Notes: generated from the sequence alone by a model not told the origin. A DNA stretch of 44,229 nucleotides from Dehalococcoidales bacterium (GCA_016783105.1 JADHXF010000006.1:1-44229); one strand, 5' to 3'; counted from the stretch's first letter, positions 1 through 8,621 are shown. Translations and numbers: made by a program.

Positions 1-533
1 GTGTTTACCACCCGATAGGCGATTGCCCCCGGGACCCCGAAAAGCAGAAAGTAGAACAGAGGCGCCACAAAGCTATCACTGATATTTTCCGCTACCGACT
101 CCACCGTCGCTGATATCACCATGGGACGGGTCAATTTCTGAGTATCACGGCTGACGAGTGCCCTTAGTTCAAAGCGGGCTTTGTCCAGCCGATTCTGTAA
201 CAGGTGTCTCTTGATGACCAGCGCCGCTCGGCGCAGCCCTTTGACGGAAAAGGTCAATTTAAAAAGAACTACCCCAACCACGATGTAGGCCACAATGCTG
301 ACACCCTTCAAATACAGAAGCCCAAAGTATATAGGAACGGCAAACAGCCCCATGATGAACAGAACCATACCTGTACCGTAGATGAATTGAACCATACGGG
401 ACCGTCTTCTGGCCCTCTTTTCCAGATATGAAGCCACCTTGCCCATCCACGCCACCGGATGGAAGGCATCAGGCGGGTCACCGAAAGCCAAGTCAATTAT
501 TACCGCCAGCAACAGTATGAGCAGAATGTCCAT
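1..533 (-). CDS. cbiB: Adenosylcobinamide-phosphate synthase CbiB/CobD, N-terminal part (runs off left edge)
   Basis: CbiB is a membrane enzyme that attaches the aminopropanol arm to adenosylcobyric acid, or activates salvaged cobinamide, late in B12 assembly. Reading from the ATG at 533, about 177 residues are visible of a family length near 310. The N-terminus is a hydrophobic helix followed by the family signature FGDPPDAFHPVAWMGK. More hydrophobic segments follow, including one around residues 50-80. The ATG directly abuts the stop codon of the upstream ABC ATPase (stop at 534-536), so the genes are probably translationally coupled. Its place as fourth gene behind a cobalamin riboswitch supports the call. 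The C-terminus lies outside the window, so completeness cannot be judged. Confidence 0.88.
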   Translation of the reverse strand, partial: MDILLILLLAVIIDLAFGDPPDAFHPVAWMGKVASYLEKRARRRSRMVQFIYGTGMVLFIMGLFAVPIYFGLLYLKGVSIVAYIVVGVVLFKLTFSVKGLRRAALVIKRHLLQNRLDKARFELRALVSRDTQKLTRPMVISATVESVAENISDSFVAPLFYFLLFGVPGAIAYRVVN

Positions 534-1367
534 TTAATCCTTGCTGAATTCCTTTTTATGAGTATCACTAAGCCCGGGGAGTCCAGCATTATCCGCCTTG
601 AGCAGTACGCAGGGCAGACCGTTCACCGGGTGAGAGTAGACGCAACTCTCAGCACCATAAACCTCGGCAATATTCCGGGCGGTGATGACCTCCTGTGGAG
701 TACCCTCGGCATATATCCGCCCATGGTCAATCAGGACCAATCGGTCACAATACTGCGCCGCCAGATTCAGGTCGTGAAGGGCGGCCAGCACCGCCATGTT
801 TCCACCCAGGCGCAGATTCCTGATCAGGCCAAGGATTTCAATCTGGCGACCGATATCCAGGTTTGCCGTTGGCTCGTCAAGAAGAATCGCCTTCGTTTCC
901 TGCGCCAGAACACGGGCCATGAGCAAACCCTGTATTTCTCCCCCGGAAAGCTCGCTAACCCTGCGCTCGGCAAGAGACTGGGTCCCTGTCTTCTCCATAG
1001 CCTGCCAGGCAATCGCGATTTCCCTTGGCCCTTCATACTGCAGGAAACCAAGGTGCGGATTGCGGCCCATGAGTACGATTTCAAAAGCGGTGAAGGCACT
1101 GGGCAACAGCGGCATCTGGGGTACCACCCCGATTAAGTGCGCCAGCTCTCGCCTGGATACCCTGGTTATATCCTGGCCGTCGACGAGAATCCGCCCCGAA
1201 GACGGGGGGATGATGCGACTTAACGCCCGGATAATGGTGGACTTACCGCAGCCATTCGGGCCAATCAGCCCCACCATCTCTCCTGGACTTATTCGCAGGT
1301 TGATGCCCTTCAGGATTACGTTACGACCGTAGCCAAGCGAGACGTCATGCATTTCAATCGTTATCAT
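534..1367 (-). CDS. btuD: ABC transporter ATP-binding protein, cobalamin/iron-siderophore type (BtuD-like)
   Basis: This is the cytoplasmic ATPase that powers import of a corrinoid through the adjacent permease. The 277 residues contain Walker A GPNGCGKST (about residues 36-44), a Q-loop near PQMPLL, signature LSGGE (about 139-143), Walker B AILLDEPT, a D-loop ANLD and the H-loop histidine in ALHDLN. The layout is that of FecE/BtuD-type ATPases, with a short C-terminal extension. It starts 7 nt after the permease stop and ends flush against the cbiB start, so it sits inside a tight operon. Sequence alone does not separate a B12 from a siderophore substrate; the riboswitch and cbiB make B12 the better assignment. 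Confidence 0.92.
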   Translation of the reverse strand: MITIEMHDVSLGYGRNVILKGINLRISPGEMVGLIGPNGCGKSTIIRALSRIIPPSSGRILVDGQDITRVSRRELAHLIGVVPQMPLLPSAFTAFEIVLMGRNPHLGFLQYEGPREIAIAWQAMEKTGTQSLAERRVSELSGGEIQGLLMARVLAQETKAILLDEPTANLDIGRQIEILGLIRNLRLGGNMAVLAALHDLNLAAQYCDRLVLIDHGRIYAEGTPQEVITARNIAEVYGAESCVYSHPVNGLPCVLLKADNAGLPGLSDTHKKEFSKD

Positions 1368-1374
1368 ATTTCCC

Positions 1375-2433
1375 TCAGAAAATTACCCGCTTTCGACGTC
1401 TTAACAGGTACAGGAAAAAAGGAGCACCGCAGATAGCCGTGATGACACCGATTGGTATTTCGGTCGGCGCCAGCACGGTGCGCGCAATTATATCAGCCAG
1501 AATAAGAAAAATGGCGCCGGTGAGGACTGCCATGGGAAGCAGGAAGCGGTAGTCGGCGCCCCATATCAGGCGCACCGCATGGGGAATGAGGATACCGACG
1601 AATCCGATAACGCCGACGAAGGAGACCGCGGCGGCGGTGATAAGCGTGGCCGCACCGAGGAGGACAAGCTTCAGTCTTTCCACATTGATGCCGAGCTGCT
1701 GGGCCTGCTCTTCATCAAGCTGCATTAAATTCAACGAGCGAGCGTAAAGCAGGAGGACAACCAGGCCTGTCAGAACATAGGGCAATACCATTATCACCTC
1801 TGACCACTGGCTCAAGGAAAAGCTACCCATTAACCAGAACATGATGCCGTGTATCTTTTCACCGCTGGAAATTATGAGGTAGGAGACGATTGAGGATAAA
1901 AGCGCCCCGAGTGCCACACCGGCCAGAATGAGTGTCGTTACGGGCAACGTTTTGCCGACGCGGGCCAGCATATAGACCACGGTGGTGCTGATGAGCGCAC
2001 CGGTGAAGGCAAGCAGCGGTATAATCCCGAACCCCAGGGCGTGCCAGCCCGGCGGAAGCAGAAAGCCAATCACGGCTCCCAGCGCGGCGCCCTGCGCCAC
2101 GCCGATTAAATATGGGTCAGCCAGTGGATTCCGGAAAAGGCCCTGATATGTAGCCCCGGCCGCCGCCAGTGCCGCACCAACCAGCCCCGCCAGTATGACC
2201 CTGGGCAACCGTATATCAACGATAATCGTTTCCAGTGTGCTCGCCCATTTAGGCGCTATTTCAATTAGCGGCAGCCTGGACAGCAGAATACTGCAGGTGG
2301 TGAAAAACGGTATCGATACGCTTCCGACCGTCGTCGCCAGGGCAGCCACAACTGCCAGCAGGATTATCAATCCCGCGATGCCGTATACCCGGCCACGCCA
2401 GTGGAGCAAGTGTACCGGCGGAGCAGCGTTCAT
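1375..2433 (-). CDS. btuC: FecCD/BtuC-family ABC transporter permease
   Basis: This is the membrane subunit of a corrinoid importer. The 352 residues show repeated hydrophobic helices (an N-terminal helix at about residues 17-37, then roughly nine more), as in the 10-TM BtuC/FecCD fold. Family motifs include the segment GATYQGLFRNPLADPYLIG near residue 113, and GFVGILIPHAVRLIWG near residue 272, the coupling region that contacts the ATPase. The start codon overlaps the stop of the binding-protein gene by 4 nt (ATGA), which indicates translational coupling. The C-terminal basic tail RRRKRVIF is typical. Confidence 0.93.
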   Translation of the reverse strand: MNAAPPVHLLHWRGRVYGIAGLIILLAVVAALATTVGSVSIPFFTTCSILLSRLPLIEIAPKWASTLETIIVDIRLPRVILAGLVGAALAAAGATYQGLFRNPLADPYLIGVAQGAALGAVIGFLLPPGWHALGFGIIPLLAFTGALISTTVVYMLARVGKTLPVTTLILAGVALGALLSSIVSYLIISSGEKIHGIMFWLMGSFSLSQWSEVIMVLPYVLTGLVVLLLYARSLNLMQLDEEQAQQLGINVERLKLVLLGAATLITAAAVSFVGVIGFVGILIPHAVRLIWGADYRFLLPMAVLTGAIFLILADIIARTVLAPTEIPIGVITAICGAPFFLYLLRRRKRVIF

Positions 2434-3398
2434 GGCAACTCCTTAAAAATTCCCGGATGAATGAATTCCGCCAGCTTCTCCAATCCATCAACTATCCTTG
2501 GCCCGGGGCGACTGGTCAGGTTAGAGTCTATCTCATATACCCGATTGTTCAATCGAGCCTCAACTTCCGCCAACCTCGGCTCAGTCAACGCGAACTGAAC
2601 CGGGACATCCTGTCCGCTGCCGTGACCGCTGCCGGCGATAATTACCTGAGGGTTGGCCATAATCACGGCTTCCAGGCTTATCTTTGGGTATTCCTCGGTC
2701 AGGTCCTGTGCGATGTTTATCCCTCCCGCCCTTTCGATAAGCTCATGGATACGGGTCTCCGAGCCCACCGTCATCAGTGGGTTATGCCATAGAACGTAAA
2801 GAACCCGTGGTCTCTGTTCCTCAGGCAGGGCCGTTTTGTCCGTTACCGCCTTAATCCGGCCCTCCATTTCCGCGGTCAAATTAGCCGCTTCTTCCGCCTT
2901 GCCCGCTACGGCACCAATCAGGCTTATCGCATCCAGAACCTCCCCAATCGTCCGCGGGGCCAGTACCAGTACGGTAAGATTGAGCCTCTCCAGCCGTGGT
3001 ACCACCTCATCCTTGTGCAGGTTTGCCGCCAGTATCAGGTCCGGTTGAATTGCCACCACCTTCTCGACATCAACGGTGGAATACCCCCCTATCTGCGGTT
3101 TCTGCTTGGCTGCTTCAGGGTAATCACAGTATTCGGTAACACCCACCACTCTGTCTTCCAGTCCAAGAGCATACAGGATTTCAGTATTGCTCGGCGCCAG
3201 TGATATTATCTTTTCCGGCAATTTATCCACCCTGACTGTTCTGCCTGCCTGATCAATTATTTCCAGGGGAAATGCGGCCTTCCCGTTATGAGATGCCGTT
3301 GGTTCCTCAGTGGCAGGCGGAGCGCAGGTCACCAGCAAACCCGATATTACGACCAGGACTATGGAAAGCATTAACATTCTTCGCCACGTTGTCTTCAT
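2430..3398 (-). CDS. btuF: Cobalamin/iron-type substrate-binding lipoprotein (BtuF-like)
   Basis: This is the extracytoplasmic binding protein of the corrinoid importer. Its 322 residues begin with a basic, hydrophobic signal peptide and a lipobox (LLVTC, Cys at about 25), so it should be a membrane-anchored lipoprotein. The mature part matches the BtuF/FhuD periplasmic-binding fold: IISLAPSNTEILYALGL near residue 65, VVGVTEYCDYPEAAK, then the long linking helix region and a C-terminal lobe with RPGPRIVDGLEKLAEFIHP. It is the first gene of the operon; its ATG lies about 22 nt downstream of an intrinsic terminator controlled by a cobalamin riboswitch, with GGGAGA as ribosome site. The riboswitch makes B12 the likely ligand. 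Confidence 0.92.
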   Translation of the reverse strand: MKTTWRRMLMLSIVLVVISGLLVTCAPPATEEPTASHNGKAAFPLEIIDQAGRTVRVDKLPEKIISLAPSNTEILYALGLEDRVVGVTEYCDYPEAAKQKPQIGGYSTVDVEKVVAIQPDLILAANLHKDEVVPRLERLNLTVLVLAPRTIGEVLDAISLIGAVAGKAEEAANLTAEMEGRIKAVTDKTALPEEQRPRVLYVLWHNPLMTVGSETRIHELIERAGGINIAQDLTEEYPKISLEAVIMANPQVIIAGSGHGSGQDVPVQFALTEPRLAEVEARLNNRVYEIDSNLTSRPGPRIVDGLEKLAEFIHPGIFKELP

Positions 3399-3420
3399 CT
3401 CGTTCTCCCGTTACCAATAT

Positions 3421-3453
3421 TAAAAATAAAAAAACCCTCGCTCCAGCGAGGGG
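3421..3453 (-). terminator. Intrinsic terminator between cobalamin riboswitch and btuF (attenuator)
   Basis: On the minus strand, CCCTCGC and GCGAGGG form a perfect GC-rich hairpin with a four-base loop (stem within 3435-3452). A T-rich tract follows immediately (A-rich on plus, 3421-3434). It stands between the riboswitch aptamer and the btuF start, so it most likely stops transcription when the aptamer is bound. Confidence 0.85.
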
Positions 3454-3486
3454 AAATAAAAATTCCTACTCCTCCCCGCGGAGCAA

Positions 3487-3620
3487 TGTAGGATATCAAG
3501 GGCTGGCGTTCTGACTCGTGATGGCTCACCCATCACTCACAGTGGCGCGGCCGTGTCGGTTTTGCACCGACTTGCCTTCCATTTAAGCCCTGACTCACGC
3601 CAGGGCACCCCCCGCCTAGT
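3487..3620 (-). ncRNA. Cobalamin riboswitch (B12 element)
   Basis: On the minus strand the leader contains the conserved pieces of the AdoCbl aptamer in order: GGTGCCC at the 5' side, a GGAAGGCAAGTCGGTGCAAA-type segment, the B12 box GCCACTGTGAG, a variable hairpin (GTGATGG...CCATCAC) and the closing AGTCAGAACGCCAGCC segment. An intrinsic terminator follows and the btuF-btuC-btuD-cbiB operon lies downstream. This fits transcriptional repression of B12 uptake and salvage by high cobalamin. The boundaries are approximate. Confidence 0.92.
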
Positions 3621-3628
3621 TATTCTAA

Positions 3629-3658
3629 ATTATAACTTACTATATTTTGGGTGAACAA
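3629..3658 (-). promoter_or_regulatory. Sigma-70-type promoter for the B12 uptake operon
   Basis: Minus strand: -10 TATAAT (plus 3629-3634, perfect consensus) and -35 TTGTTC (plus 3653-3658) with an 18-nt spacer. Transcription would start near 3622, right at the 5' side of the cobalamin aptamer. The agreement of promoter, aptamer and terminator positions makes this convincing. Confidence 0.75.
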
Positions 3659-3746
3659 TGCAATATTTTAAACATTTCTGGAAAAGACGGCATCATTATT
3701 TTCAATGGTGAGCACAACTATTGTGCCAGCGGTATTCCCTCTTCTT

Positions 3747-4508
3747 CTACGGTGCCACCACTCTGTTCCTGAGAACACCGATGCCTTCAATTTCCACTTC
3801 AATAACATCGCCCAGTTTCACCGGGCATAAGCCTCCCCCGGGCGTCCCCGTCCAGACCACGTCTCCCGGTTGCAGGGTCATAAACGCCGATATATAGCTT
3901 ATCAGTTTCTCAACTTTATAAACCAGCTGGCTGGTATTGCTGTCCTGCTGCAGCTTATTATTGAGCCGGCTTCTGATTTTCAGGTTGTGGGAATCGAGGC
4001 CGGTTACCAGAAATGGCCCCAGCGCTCCAGACGTATCGAAGCCTTTGGACCGTGTCAGGCGCCCGTCTTTTTCGCTGATGTCGGGGGCGGTGAAGTCGTT
4101 GCCGCAGGTATAGCCTAAAATGTAATCCAGTGCCTTCTCTTCCGGTACATCTTTGGCTCTGCGCTTGATGACAAAGCACAACTCTCCCTCGTAGCATAAA
4201 TTCTGAGATATCTTAGGATATATTACATCATCCTCCGGACCGATTATGGTGTGCTTTGGTTTGAAAAACAGCGCTGGCTCTTTGGGGACCTCCCAGCCCA
4301 GCTCTTTAATATGGTCCATGTAGTTCATGCCACAGGCGATGGTGATGCTGGGCTCAACCGGAGCCAGAAGTTTCACGTCCCCCAGTTGACACAACCTGGC
4401 TCCTTTCTCAAATTCACCATAAATGTCGCCCTCAAGAGAATAAATGTCTTCACCCTCGACAATACCCCAGGTCACCTTGCCTTGCCACTGAAAACGCGCT
4501 ATCTTCAC
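3747..4508 (-). CDS. Fumarylacetoacetate hydrolase (FAH) family protein
   Basis: FAH-fold enzymes act on 2-oxo acids as hydrolases, isomerases or decarboxylases, using a divalent metal. The 253-residue protein has a short N-terminal domain and the catalytic core: ACGMNYMDHIKELG near residue 59, the metal-ligand segment YEGELCFVIKR, GYTCGNDFTAPD, and WTGTPGGG near the C-terminus. I chose the GTG at 4508 because a strong AAAGGAGG lies 8 nt upstream. It is followed, with a gap, by no other minus-strand gene before the B12 leader, and it is preceded by an amidohydrolase and a 3-hydroxyacyl-CoA dehydrogenase on the same strand, suggesting a small catabolic cluster. The exact substrate cannot be assigned. 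Confidence 0.88.
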   Translation of the reverse strand: MKIARFQWQGKVTWGIVEGEDIYSLEGDIYGEFEKGARLCQLGDVKLLAPVEPSITIACGMNYMDHIKELGWEVPKEPALFFKPKHTIIGPEDDVIYPKISQNLCYEGELCFVIKRRAKDVPEEKALDYILGYTCGNDFTAPDISEKDGRLTRSKGFDTSGALGPFLVTGLDSHNLKIRSRLNNKLQQDSNTSQLVYKVEKLISYISAFMTLQPGDVVWTGTPGGGLCPVKLGDVIEVEIEGIGVLRNRVVAP

Positions 4509-4575
4509 TGTTTTTTCCTCCTTTGTCCGATTACTTTCTTGATATTTTATTATTGGCGCAGAGCAATTATTCTTA

Positions 4576-5565
4576 TTACTTTAAAATACCGAGAATACGC
4601 CTGGCATTCCCTGATAGTAACATTCGCTTCTCCTCGTCAGTAAAGGGGAGCCGCAGTATTTGTTCCAGCTGTGGTTGCAGCGGTATTCCCGGCAAATCGG
4701 TGCCAAACATTATTCTTTCCACACCTATCTTGCGGAATACTCTGACGGCATCTTCCTCAGCGAGGCTGCGGCGGGCAACCACCGGCAACTGGTCAGGAGC
4801 CGAAAACCCCTGCGATGTGTCAAAGTAGACATTGGGGTACTTTTGCGCCAGCTCTATCCTTTCATCCCACCAGGCAGAGCCAATGTGAGCCAGGATAACG
4901 GTCAGTTTCGGGAAATCCTCAAGTACCTTCGCCCAGTTCTTCGGTTCGGCGTAACTCATCTCATCCTCATATGGTTTATAGCCCAGAGGGTTGGGATACA
5001 TAAATACGAGGTGTGAGTGCGGCCACGGGCCGGAATCAGACAGGATGGGCAGGCCCAGCTCCTGGCATTTCCCGTACATCGGCCAGAAGACCTCGTCATC
5101 GGGATAATAGGAAAACTGCCCCGGGTGCATTTTCACCCCTTTTGCTCCCTGGCTGGCTCTCAGGGTTACTTCTTCGGCTATAGCTTCAGGCCCCCCCAGG
5201 TCATCAGACATGCCAATAAAGGGCAGTAATCTTGGCAGGCGGCGACCGACACCGCATCCCCACTCATTCATCTCACGCATTATCGGCCCGATTTGCCTGC
5301 CGATTCTTTCCTTCTCTTGCCGCCTCTGAGCCTCGGGGAGCGCCTCCAGTTTTGCTTTCTCGTACAGTGGACCACGGTGTTGTCGGGGCACCAGAATCAT
5401 AAAAGCCGTTTTCAAAATGTTATTTCTATCCATATGCTCAATGGCTCTTTCCGGTGTCGCCCATCTGTCACGTTCCCTGCGGCCCGGAAGCGGAAAGTAC
5501 TCTGTTTCCTCCTCTTTATCCCGGCAAAGGTGAACGTGCACGTCAATGATTTCGAAGTCTTCCAT
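4576..5565 (-). CDS. Amidohydrolase-2 family metal-dependent hydrolase/decarboxylase
   Basis: The 329 residues form a TIM-barrel metal-dependent hydrolase. Visible landmarks are the N-terminal DVHVHLC (HxH metal site, about residues 9-11), GAKGVKMHPGQF in the middle, LAHIGSAWWDERIELA, and a C-terminal FGTDLPG with the conserved Asp, followed by SGNARRILGI. The family includes aminocarboxymuconate-semialdehyde decarboxylase-type decarboxylases as well as hydrolases, so the reaction could be either. The ATG at 5565 follows AAAGGAG by 6 nt. It lies between the hydroxyacyl-CoA dehydrogenase (upstream) and the FAH-family gene (downstream), in one direction. Confidence 0.86.
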   Translation of the reverse strand: MEDFEIIDVHVHLCRDKEEETEYFPLPGRRERDRWATPERAIEHMDRNNILKTAFMILVPRQHRGPLYEKAKLEALPEAQRRQEKERIGRQIGPIMREMNEWGCGVGRRLPRLLPFIGMSDDLGGPEAIAEEVTLRASQGAKGVKMHPGQFSYYPDDEVFWPMYGKCQELGLPILSDSGPWPHSHLVFMYPNPLGYKPYEDEMSYAEPKNWAKVLEDFPKLTVILAHIGSAWWDERIELAQKYPNVYFDTSQGFSAPDQLPVVARRSLAEEDAVRVFRKIGVERIMFGTDLPGIPLQPQLEQILRLPFTDEEKRMLLSGNARRILGILK

Positions 5566-5645
5566 ATATTTCTCCTTTCAGTGTAATAAATTAATTATCT
5601 ACGGACGCCATAAGAAATAGACGCGTCAGGCACATAACTGTTCGG

Positions 5646-6596
5646 TTATTCTTTGGACCAGTACCATTTCTTTAGACAATGAATGTATTCCCTCTCTATT
5701 TTACTCTTCACCTCATCAAGCTGTTCCGGGGCAATAATCCAGGGCACCCCTTTGGCCACACGTTCCTTTATCTTTCCTGCCGCCGCTTCGCTCAGCCCGT
5801 ATTTCTCGCTGTCAAATTGTTTAGCCGCCCAGGCAGTTCGGACATCTTCGGGCCATCTCCAAACGCCGGAAAGGTCATAGTGTGTCAACGGCCCATCTAG
5901 GGGAAGGCGAAAGCCAAAAGTAGCTCTGACTCCCAGGTCAATATCTTCCGCGGTGGCCACTCCCTCAGCCCAGAGGCGGAATGATTCTCTCCGCATGGCG
6001 GCCTGTATACTGTTAACCAGGCATCCGGACGATTCCTTCAGTACCCGGACCGGAACCTTTCTGATTTTTTTCATTAAGTCATAAGTAATATTCAAGGTTT
6101 CCTCAGACGTACCGGGGCCTCGCCCCACTTCAACCCCAGGGATGATATGTGGCGGCACGAAGTAATGGGTAATAGCTATCTTGTCCTGCCTCTCAACCCC
6201 GGCACCAAACTCACTGAGCAACAGATATGAGGTATTGCTGGCGATGATGGTATGCGCTGGGCATTGCCGGTCGAGCTCATTAAATAGCTCCTGTTTATCC
6301 TCAACTTTCTCGGTTATAGCTTCGGTTATGAAATCACTGTTCCTGGCGACTGCCGCCAGCTCGGTAGTGGTGGTTATTCGAGCCAGAGTTTCATCCACCT
6401 GCTGGCGGGTTACCAGTTCTTCCTGAAGAAAGACTTCCAGGTCCCGTGCTATCTTTTTCACGGACTGTTCCAGAACATTTTCGCTGACATCGCAAAGCAT
6501 CGTTGGGTATCCCCATAGGGCAAAGTTAATAGCTATCCCGGAGCCCATTGTGCCCGCACCGACAACCCCCACTCTTTTAATATCCTCCATCTTCAT
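5646..6596 (-). CDS. 3-hydroxyacyl-CoA dehydrogenase family protein
   Basis: This NAD-dependent dehydrogenase oxidises a 3-hydroxyacyl(-CoA) substrate. The 316 residues have the N-terminal Rossmann motif VGVVGAGTMGSGIA (about residues 9-22), then ITEAITEKVEDKQELF, the catalytic-region segment THYFVPPHIIPGVEV (His in place of the usual HFFNP pattern), and the C-terminal helical dimerisation domain. YFVPPHIIP departs from the standard HFFNPxxxMxLVE motif of HBDH enzymes, so the substrate may not be an ordinary short-chain acyl-CoA. It starts the catabolic gene group 3.7-6.6 kb on the minus strand. Start choice between two close ATGs (6596 and 6590) is uncertain because the ribosome site AAAGGAG is rather far upstream. 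Confidence 0.87.
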   Translation of the reverse strand: MKMEDIKRVGVVGAGTMGSGIAINFALWGYPTMLCDVSENVLEQSVKKIARDLEVFLQEELVTRQQVDETLARITTTTELAAVARNSDFITEAITEKVEDKQELFNELDRQCPAHTIIASNTSYLLLSEFGAGVERQDKIAITHYFVPPHIIPGVEVGRGPGTSEETLNITYDLMKKIRKVPVRVLKESSGCLVNSIQAAMRRESFRLWAEGVATAEDIDLGVRATFGFRLPLDGPLTHYDLSGVWRWPEDVRTAWAAKQFDSEKYGLSEAAAGKIKERVAKGVPWIIAPEQLDEVKSKIEREYIHCLKKWYWSKE

Positions 6597-6773
6597 AGTT
6601 ATATCAACATCTCCTTTACTGCAACGCTCGCAATACTTCTTAAATATTTATTCTTTTTCGTCCCTGCTGTCAAGAGCGACTAATACGCCGCATGCCATAT
6701 CGAGAATTATACAGGTTGAAATAGAAATCAGATTAATGGTTAAATTACTAGAATAGCAATCTGGAGGTATCGA

Positions 6774-7436
6774 ATGGGACGAAAAGTAGGCATGATTCAC
6801 GCCGGGAGTTCCAATGTTTCTTTGTTTAACGAACTGGCTTCCGAAATTATGCCCGATGTGGAAATTGTCCACTTTGTTGACGAAGGGCTGCCGTCTATGT
6901 CTGATGAACAGTTACGCGGGCATGTCTTGCGGCGACTTAAAACGCTGGCGTCTTTTGCTAAGGAGTCCGGGGCAGAGGTCGTGCTGTTCACCTGCACTGC
7001 CTTCGGTCGCCTGGCTCAAGAAATTGAAAACGCGGTCAACATCCCGGTCATGGCGGTACTTGAAATCATGACCGATGAGGCAATGGATGTGAGTGACCAC
7101 ATAGGTATCCTGGGCAGTCATCCCGGGGCGCTGGCATCGGCTTCGCAAATAATCCGGGAACAAGCCAGAATAAGGGGAAAGAAAGCTGAAGTGACGGCAT
7201 TGCTGTGTCCGGGGGCTTTTGACGCCATGAGGCGCGGGGACTGGGCCACTCACGACCGCATTGTCATAGAGCATTTGAACCGGCTGATGGAGGAGGTAAA
7301 GGTAATCGTCATACCCCAACCCTCAATTGAAAAAGCCGCGGCACAGGTCCCTCAGGCCAGCCGCAAAGTACCCATCATGTCCAGCGCTCATCTGTCCGTA
7401 GAAAGCTTAAAAGAAAAACTGGACAGCCTGGCTTAA
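6774..7436 (+). CDS. Asp/Glu/hydantoin racemase-superfamily protein
   Basis: Members of this superfamily are cofactor-independent racemases, isomerases or decarboxylases that use two cysteines across two pseudo-symmetric lobes. In this 220-residue protein the first lobe has VVLFTCTAFGRLA with a candidate catalytic Cys at about residue 83. The second lobe has ALLCPGAFDAM with a second Cys at about 144. DHIGILGSHPGALASA matches the middle segment linking the lobes. The ATG follows GGAGGT closely. It is divergent from the hydroxyacyl-CoA dehydrogenase gene. Known relatives span amino-acid racemase, maleate isomerase and arylmalonate decarboxylase, and I cannot choose among them. Confidence 0.83.
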   Translation: MGRKVGMIHAGSSNVSLFNELASEIMPDVEIVHFVDEGLPSMSDEQLRGHVLRRLKTLASFAKESGAEVVLFTCTAFGRLAQEIENAVNIPVMAVLEIMTDEAMDVSDHIGILGSHPGALASASQIIREQARIRGKKAEVTALLCPGAFDAMRRGDWATHDRIVIEHLNRLMEEVKVIVIPQPSIEKAAAQVPQASRKVPIMSSAHLSVESLKEKLDSLA

Positions 7437-7520
7437 TCACTTCAGAGACGAGCCATAAATGCAGCCATCTCCCGTCATACCTGCCACCGAATCAGAACGA
7501 ATTCAATATGGGAGGATTAA

Positions 7521-7928
7521 TTGAAAATGAAAAGTAAAGAACCTTATGCCAGCCAGGAAGAATACGACAAGTACGTTGTTCGCTACGCCGACGTTCCTGC
7601 TATAGAATTGGCCCCTGGTATTAAAGCTCACATTATATCTTCTGAAAAGATTACCCTAAGTTTTGCCAGTGCTGAACCGAACTCCCAGCTTCCTCCTCAT
7701 CGTCACGTAAATGAACAAATGCTGCTAATCCTGGAAGGTGCAATCGATTTTATAATAGAGGGCAAACAATATCACGTGGAGAAGGGCGACGTCATCGTTT
7801 TACCATCAAATACAGAACATGGAGCGTATTTTACAGAAAAGGGAGCCCGTGTTATTGATGTATTCTCACCACCCAGGCAGGACTTTGTGGCCAAACTGGA
7901 AGAGGTGAAGAAGAGTCAGAAAACATGA
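7521..7928 (+). CDS. Single-domain cupin protein (paralogue of the cupin at 16.5 kb)
   Basis: A small beta-barrel cupin of 133-135 residues. The metal site is PPHRHVNEQMLLILEG (H, H and E ligands) with the second motif PSNTEHGAYF supplying another His. The protein is closely related to the cupin at 16454-16855: both begin with a KEPYA-QEEY segment and carry a VFSPPR motif near the end. Start: GGAGG is 5 nt from a TTG at 7521 and 11 nt from an ATG at 7527; the ATG aligns with the paralogue's start. The role is unknown; such proteins can be small metalloenzymes or ligand sensors. Confidence 0.85.
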   Translation: MKMKSKEPYASQEEYDKYVVRYADVPAIELAPGIKAHIISSEKITLSFASAEPNSQLPPHRHVNEQMLLILEGAIDFIIEGKQYHVEKGDVIVLPSNTEHGAYFTEKGARVIDVFSPPRQDFVAKLEEVKKSQKT

Positions 7929-8049
7929 TTTTGGGTAACCATATTCCGCACGCTCAATAACGTCAACCGATATTAAAATTATCCTGCCATTCCCGTTCCT
8001 ACATGTTATATAATACTGATACACGAACCGGTGATAAGGAGCACATCAG

Positions 8050-8541
8050 TTGCCATCTCTTACTGAAGCATACCTGGATATTGAAACGACAGGTCTTTCT
8101 TTTTCGCTCGACGAAATCACGGTAATAGGTGTTTACCTTTGCAATCACGATGATACCAGGTTCATTCAGCTGGTGGGCAAAGATGCCACTGCCGGCAATA
8201 TACTGGAAGCTCTCGCTGGGGTAGGCAAAATTTACACCTACAACGGCAGTCGATTTGACCTGCCGTTCATCCACCTTCGTTTAGGGATAAACCTGGCTGA
8301 GCTCTTCATGCACCATGACCTGATGTACGACTGCTGGAGAAATAATCTGTACGGCGGATTCAAAGCCGTGGAAAGGCAGTTGGGCATAGAAAGGACATTA
8401 ACCGATGTAAGCGGCTATGACGCGATAAGATTGTGGTGGAGATATATTGACGGCTTTGACCTGGATGCTCTGAATACACTGCTTGAATATAATAAAGAAG
8501 ACGTTGTGAATCTAAGGACTCTCAAAGAAAAGGTAATTTAG
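8050..8541 (+). CDS. RNase H-like exonuclease-domain protein (YprB/RNase_H_2 type)
   Basis: This 163-residue protein looks like a stand-alone 3'-5' exonuclease-type RNase H fold. The acidic motifs are YLDIETTGLS near the N-terminus (D and E), YNGSRFDLPFI in the middle (D), and LLEYNKEDVVNL near the C-terminus, where the YxxxD pattern places it with DEDDy-type nucleases. All catalytic carboxylates appear present. The track starts at a TTG (8050) with an AAGGAG upstream; no better in-frame ATG exists before the first motif. It stands alone between a cupin and a ferredoxin gene. Cellular substrate is unknown. Confidence 0.8.
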   Translation: MPSLTEAYLDIETTGLSFSLDEITVIGVYLCNHDDTRFIQLVGKDATAGNILEALAGVGKIYTYNGSRFDLPFIHLRLGINLAELFMHHDLMYDCWRNNLYGGFKAVERQLGIERTLTDVSGYDAIRLWWRYIDGFDLDALNTLLEYNKEDVVNLRTLKEKVI

Positions 8542-8621
8542 CATCGGGATAATGCTTGCCTGGCTCGAAGCTGGAAAGATAACAGGCAGAAGAGAGTACA
8601 CAAAGAAAGGGAACCAGTTCT

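Noticed and set aside
459..1136. A 225-residue plus-strand reading frame over the ABC ATPase
   Set aside because: It is antisense to a gene with all ATPase motifs intact, and its translation shows no family features.
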